Source: Lichtheimia corymbifera B2541
Lineage: Eukaryota; Mucoromycota; Mucoromycetes; Mucorales; Lichtheimiaceae
NCBI GenBank assembly: GCA_000697475.1
Contig: JNEU01001144.1
Span: 124,001-188,000, forward strand
Reading direction: 5' to 3'
DNA: 64,000 nucleotides
A program made the translations under genes and the position numbers. Shown piece after piece: positions 59,679 to 64,000 of this stretch. How positions within the stretch are numbered: position 1 is the stretch's first letter; the number at the start of each line of letters is the position of its first letter. Below the pieces are notes generated by a model. That model was not told where the DNA came from. It did not search any database and saw only the letters and a program-made list of their open reading frames with translations.

Positions 59679-60450
59679 TTAGTGAAATGACATTGGCAAC
59701 AAGTTGAACGCCACAAATGGAGTCATCGTTTGCTGGAATAAGATAAGTGACACGACGAGAATCATAATCAGAGTATATGTGATAGCAATGACAGGGATCA
59801 TACTAAAAATCCTGCCATCCCCCCATCCAAAAATCCCGCAACCACCATAGGATACATATTGGTACGCGTGTTCGATAAGCAGCGAGGATGATAGGATCAG
59901 CTTTGATATCAGCAATCCAGCCTGACCTCGCATGGCGCAATCGCGGTTTGGATCATAGATGGCCCAAGAGACGTGGTGCAAATAGCAAAGCCCTCTCATG
60001 GTGGTGATTCAATGGTTTCCGTGTGCTTGGGATCCACTTTGAAGACACGTGATATCATTCGCATTGTCGTGCTGCATCAATCGGGAAATCCTGAAATCCA
60101 GCTTGAGTACCAATAGGCTACCTCACGAGCAACATTACATGCACGACGCAAATAGACAAGAGTATGCTCCAAGTTGACGTGTACCAAAATAAACGGCAAT
60201 GTGGCTGGTTCTCATAATGCTGTTGAATGGCCAATATGTAATCCAGCTGCAAGTCGATGAGTTGTAGGGTGTATAGGTTATTTGACATCTTTAGTAGGTG
60301 GTACTAGCAATTCCATCTATCAATTGAACATTATTGCACCTAATGTTAACTTGTTCTCGTAAGGGATGAGGGTCTACAGGTGACTGAACAAGCGTAGTTA
60401 AGAGATGCTCATCATGGCGTCTTAGAGTATTGACATTGGAGCCTGTGTAA
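59679..60450 (-). CDS. Possible multi-exon membrane protein, unrecognised
   Basis: Several minus-strand segments look coding but I cannot join them into one frame. From upstream: about 60447-60367 (NTLRRHDEHLLTTLVQSPVD, PHPLREQ, then a GTTAAC site), about 60203-60107 (LPFILVHVNLEHTLVYLRRA then CNVAREVAYW, after a CAG), about 60050-60005 (ISRVFKVDPKHTETIESPP) and 59999-59679 (YDPNRDCAMRGQAGLLISKL, then two hydrophobic spans near YQYVSYGGCG and MIPVIAITYTLIMILVVSLI). The last segment ends at a stop at 59679, 65 bp past the BolA stop. Either a real gene with small exons or one with frame breaks. Function unknown. Confidence 0.35.
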
Positions 60451-60740
60451 TGTCGAGAGAGAGAGAGAGAGTGATCAAGTCACACACATTCATATCCCAA
60501 ATGAGCTATTAGCAAAAGAATGCCAATTTTATTTTACTAGACCATGGCAATAAACACTAAGTGGGGATGGCGTACGCTTCTTCTCTAGAATAGCAGTGAA
60601 TTATATATATATCACAGATTGAGGAGAGGGAGGAAAGAAGAGGTAGGGAGGGGAGGTGTGTGTGAGTGTGAGAAAAAGGAAAAAAGACGTCGCCGTGCAT
60701 GATGTAAGATATAAAATATTTATATATAAATAGTTGTGGT

Positions 60741-61478
60741 TCATCGCTTTCGTTTTCTTGAAGCAGCGTCATCATCGATATCATCGGGAGTATGCGATTG
60801 AACAGGATAATGTTGGTGATGATAGCTTTGAAAACCAATAGGAGGCAAATCATGGTGCCGTTCATGGCCGGAATCTGATATCCGAGAATATGCCGAAATA
60901 TTGCGAATAGAAGGTAGTCTGTAATCATGTGGAGACGACGGGGTGATTGGCAATGGACGTTGCACAGGAGGTGAAGTTGGATGATGAAGTGGTGGAGAAG
61001 AAGAAGGACGTGATGTTGTTGTTGCAGGTTGTGGTGGAGGTGGAGGTGGTGTAGAAGCAAGAGCTGATGGTGGCGATGTAGATGATGCCTTGTTGTTGTT
61101 ATTATCCTTATTCAAAAAGTTATTGACAGCAATCGGATCTAGATCGGATAGAGCGAGTTGTGACCGGAGGATAGCTCTTAACATGTCTTCAATCGTCTTG
61201 AGTCGTTCCTCAATAGCCTCCAGGGCTGCTTTGTTAGGAGCGTTCCGTCGATCCTCGGCGTGTGATGATGATGGATAAATACAAGCTGTTGACGACTTTT
61301 GACAACTACGACAAGGCCGCTCACCATTGCATTTGGTCTTTTTGCGTCGACATTCACTGCATGCACTCACAATCTTTGCGCGCTTCTTTCGAGGTTCAAC
61401 TGTGGAAGGCGGTTGCTGTGGTTGTGGTTGCTGTTGTTGTTGTGGTGGTGGTGGTGGTAAAGAGTCGTCACCAGGCAT
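60741..61478 (-). CDS. Zn2Cys6 fungal-type transcription factor
   Basis: Single exon of 245 residues. The binuclear zinc cluster is at about residues 39-68: VSACSECRRKKTKCNGERPC then RSCQKSSTACIYP, with all six Cys in the standard spacing and a basic first loop. A following helix (AALEAIEERLKTIEDMLRAI) may be the linker/dimerisation coiled coil. The N terminus is Pro/Gln-rich and the rest Pro/Ser-rich, ending in an acidic DDIDDDAA block and a basic SRKRKR tail. There is no fungal-specific regulatory middle homology domain, so it is short for the class. Targets cannot be inferred. Confidence 0.88.
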   Translation of the reverse strand: MPGDDSLPPPPPQQQQQPQPQQPPSTVEPRKKRAKIVSACSECRRKKTKCNGERPCRSCQKSSTACIYPSSSHAEDRRNAPNKAALEAIEERLKTIEDMLRAILRSQLALSDLDPIAVNNFLNKDNNNNKASSTSPPSALASTPPPPPPQPATTTSRPSSSPPLHHPTSPPVQRPLPITPSSPHDYRLPSIRNISAYSRISDSGHERHHDLPPIGFQSYHHQHYPVQSHTPDDIDDDAASRKRKR

Positions 61479-61985
61479 TTCTATAGAAGAGTATGGAGGA
61501 TAAGGAAGGTAGAGTAATCACAATGAGAATAAATGAAAGGAGAGGTAAACCATACAAAGGTCGGAAGGGAAGTAAAGTAAGGTGGGGAAACTAACGGCCG
61601 CAACATGGCCGATATCCCCGGCTGCAACACAACGCACAAGCCACCTCATCAGTGAGCACCAGCAGCGTACCCATTCACATACCATATATCACATAGTCCA
61701 TTGTGCAATCCATTATACCTTCAAATAGATATCATGTAATACTTTGTCATTGACTCATGTTAAATAAACACTGTATTATTATGAAACAACAATGCCCGAT
61801 ATTGATATGACCATGTGGTGTATTGTTGTTGTCCTTGGTGATGGCGCGGTGGAGCCCTTTGGATCACATGGCTACCTCCTTGTCTGTCTCTGAGATCGAA
61901 TCAATGGCTCAGTACAAATTGACGCTCTTGCATCCAATCTCCATCGTTCTTCAAACCCTCTTTTCCATTCTTTTTCTTTATCATT
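61479..61985. promoter_or_regulatory. Divergent promoter region, Zn2Cys6 / NUS1
   Basis: About 500 bp between divergent start codons. No clear TATA box or binding-site array; a CGG/CCG-like pair suited to Zn2Cys6 factors (GGCCGCAACATGGCCG near 61596-61612) is present but may be chance. Confidence 0.4.
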
Positions 61986-63146
61986 ATGACTTTTACAACA
62001 ACAACGGTGGAACATTTATCACCGTCTCCAAGACAACAATCATTTCCTTACGCGGATAAGCCCAAAATACAGCTCAAATCCAATCTCCCTTCGCCTCAAG
62101 ACCTGCCTTCAAACACAGCGCCAAGACACAAACCACTTTATTCTACACTCCTCGATGGACTTTGTCATCTCATTCTCTACACCTTACAACTCGGCTATCT
62201 CTTATACATTGCTTCTCGTTCGCTTTACCGTAAAACTGAACACGCCATGTGCAAATGGCTTGACACAGGCGATCGTCTAGTCGCCATTCACAAGGATAAG
62301 GCACGTCTCACCAAGATACCCAAACATATGGCTATACTGGTTTCCGGTGAATTGGAGGAACGGGACTTTGCTGATTGGGAGGACCTAGTGAATGATATCT
62401 GCCTTACATCATGCTGGGCTTGGGAATTTGGTATTCAGGAACTATCGGTTTATGACCCATCAGGTAAAAAAGGATAAGGAGGAGGATATGGATAAGCAAG
62501 ACATCTAATGGTGAGGTTGCTTGTCAGGTATCTTGAAAAGCATGGGTGTGGATGTCTATAAACGACAATCGACAATGCTACACAAATGGATCAAATCATC
62601 ACCTTCTTCTGCCCCTGGTAGGTTTATCCTATTACATACCAATGGCACTTATCCTCACATATCCTCATCTCCTGGGCAGCAATGAAATTCAACATTTTAT
62701 CCGCCAATGATGGTTCTTCAAGTTTGGTACAGGCGACACAAAACATTACAAAGCATTTGATGGCTACGGGTGGATCTAGTGATGATATCGACATTGCTAT
62801 GGTGGACAGATTTGTGCATGGTATGATATTGCTGCAGGGACGACATGTGATTATTTCTTTTTAATTAAGCGATGCATGCTCGTTTGTGATGCAGAGAATG
62901 GCCCATCGGACCCTGATCTTATGCTTGTGTGCAGTGGTCTGCCACATTGTTACATTTCATTGGATGGCTTCTTCCCATGGCATATCCGATTGACTGAGTT
63001 TATGTAAGTGGAGGAGAAAAATACATTGCTATCATTGCTAATCCTACTCTTCTAGAAACAACAATGATTATCATCGTCTTGACTATCCATTGTTGGCTCG
63101 GAGCTTGTACAAGTACTCAAAGGTGGATCAACGGTTTGGCCGATAA
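61986..63146 (+). CDS. NUS1: Dehydrodolichyl diphosphate synthase subunit Nus1
   Basis: Regulatory partner of the cis-prenyltransferase Rer2/DHDDS at the ER, needed for dolichol and so protein glycosylation. The start at 61986 gives a disordered N terminus, one membrane segment (LDGLCHLILYTLQLGYLLYI), then the inactive prenyltransferase-like fold: KIPKHMAILVSGELEERDFA, SCWAWEFGIQELSVYDPSGI, MKFNILSANDG, DPDLMLVCSGLPHCYISLDG and FFPWHIRLTEFI. The last exon ends YSKVDQRFGR with the C-terminal RxG motif (RFG) that Nus1/NgBR contributes to the shared active site. Exons begin at 61986, 62528, about 62681, about 62895 and about 63058; the first junction is 62463/62528. Confidence 0.88.
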
Positions 63147-63682
63147 ATGGATAATCTTGTTTTCTTTGTGCATACCCCTCTCCTCATTCCTCCCACCTCT
63201 TCTTCTCCTCCCGATATACTACAACTGCAACAACAATCACCCCCTTTGAAACTACCTTTTTCCTCATTTCATTTGCATTCTTCCATAGAAGTACCCTCTC
63301 TAGCGTACAATAACATTTCATGTTGAACACATTCTTAAAGTCAAATGGCTATTAATACAAAAACACGTGCATACTGTCAAAAGCATCGCTTCATCCTTAC
63401 CCCCCCCCATAATATTGTGTATTAATCGGGATGCTGGAGAGTAATCAGCAAGCGCAGCAGTGCAAGGATAACTGATAGAGAAATGGCAGACATACTTATG
63501 TCACTTTCAAAATATCACCTTTCCATCACTTCGATTCGCCACTCCCAAGGTGCTTGACCACTTTATCAGTTCGATCCATCATGACAACAATTCCCACCCC
63601 CACTCACATATGAAAAAGGCTGTTGTCACCAACACTACTACACGCCTTTTCTTTCTACTTGTATGCATACCATCATCAATCA
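63147..63682. other. Intergenic region
   Basis: NUS1 3' region and leader of the partial gene. A C-run lies near 63401-63408. No gene seen. Confidence 0.45.
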
Positions 63683-64000
63683 ATGGCCCTTAGTAAGTCT
63701 CAAGGATAGTCTTTATGCGATTACCATATAATGAGGAGACTTTTGCATTCATTTATAGTATATAGCTCATTTTATTGCTTTTTCACTTGAAGTGCTCATT
63801 GGTATCTAGTGACATTTGGCTGTGCTCCTTGATGGATCTTTTAGTACATTTGCAGGCAAAAGGCGACCTCCGTCTGATGGAAAGTTTGGGACTCCTTTAG
63901 GTGGCATAAGTACAATGCAGACACGGCGCAAAGCCAAAGGCAAAGCGCTAGCAGTGACAGATCACGACCATCTCAAAGCCATCGAGGATATCTTGAACGT
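63683..64000 (+). CDS. 5' part of a gene cut by the window edge
   Basis: A short first exon (63683..63692, MAL plus one base) ends at a GTAAGT donor; a CAG acceptor at 63853-63855 opens a second exon in phase: SKRRPPSDGKFGTPLGGIST then MQTRRKAKGKALAVTDHDHL and KAIEDILN up to the end of the window. The segment is basic and hydrophilic. Not recognised; the rest lies outside. Confidence 0.5.

Overview
The window is nuclear DNA of a filamentous fungus. Genes are split by many short introns (about 50-75 nt, GTAAGT-like donors, TTAG/CAG acceptors, CTAAT/CTGAC-type branch points). Intergenic DNA is AT-leaning, and low-complexity Gln, Asn, Ser and Pro tracts are common. The gene set includes fungal Zn2Cys6, C2H2 and bZIP regulators, a Kre9/Knh1-type wall protein, vacuolar alkaline phosphatase, a SepH-type kinase and an RNase III-like mitoribosomal protein. 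The overall style suggests an early-diverging, Mucoromycota-like fungus; that placement is inference, since no rRNA or other marker is present.

Layout: 0.4-1.3 kb, a putative mitochondrial protein; 2.2-3.8 kb, FEN1; 3.8-10.9 kb, a gene-poor island made of repeats: a segmental duplication, about a dozen copies of a ~90-bp unit, and a series of long palindromes. 11-13.6 kb, DDX42-type helicase; 15.8-17.4 kb, DUF4743/Nudix protein; 20.2-22.0 kb, CNH-domain protein; 22.2-24.0 kb, PIAS/Siz SUMO ligase; 24.3-25.7 kb, Nrg1-like zinc finger; 26.9-27.6 kb, mL57; 27.7-28.5 kb, bZIP; 29.6-33.1 kb, Rad2/XPG; 33.4-35.3 kb, eIF2B delta; 35.7-37.2 kb, AdoMet decarboxylase with a candidate uORF in its leader; 38.6-39.9 kb, eIF2 beta; 40.3-41.2 kb, a four-pass membrane protein; 41.4-43.5 kb, Pho8-like phosphatase; 43.7-44.7 kb, Rab7/Ypt7; 46-47.1 kb, dual-specificity phosphatase; 47.5-48.6 kb, Stm1/SERBP1-like protein; 49.7-50.9 kb, PLC-like secreted protein; 51.5-55.6 kb, a CH-SepH kinase-C1 fusion; 57.6-58.8 kb, Kre9-like protein; 59.0-59.6 kb, BolA; 60.7-61.5 kb, Zn2Cys6 factor; 62.0-63.1 kb, Nus1; from 63.7 kb, a gene cut by the window edge.

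Most genes are housekeeping and unrelated in pathway. Loose themes are DNA repair nucleases (FEN1, XPG), translation initiation and ribosomes (eIF2 beta, eIF2B delta, mL57, Stm1-like), polyamine synthesis, and vacuole/endomembrane traffic (Pho8, Ypt7, Nus1). The most unusual parts are the alternating palindromic repeat island at 5.6-7.9 kb, the CH-kinase-C1 architecture with an HCD catalytic loop, and the candidate uORF before AdoMet decarboxylase. Splice junctions were set by eye from reading frame and consensus; junctions stated as exact were checked for phase, others are marked approximate.
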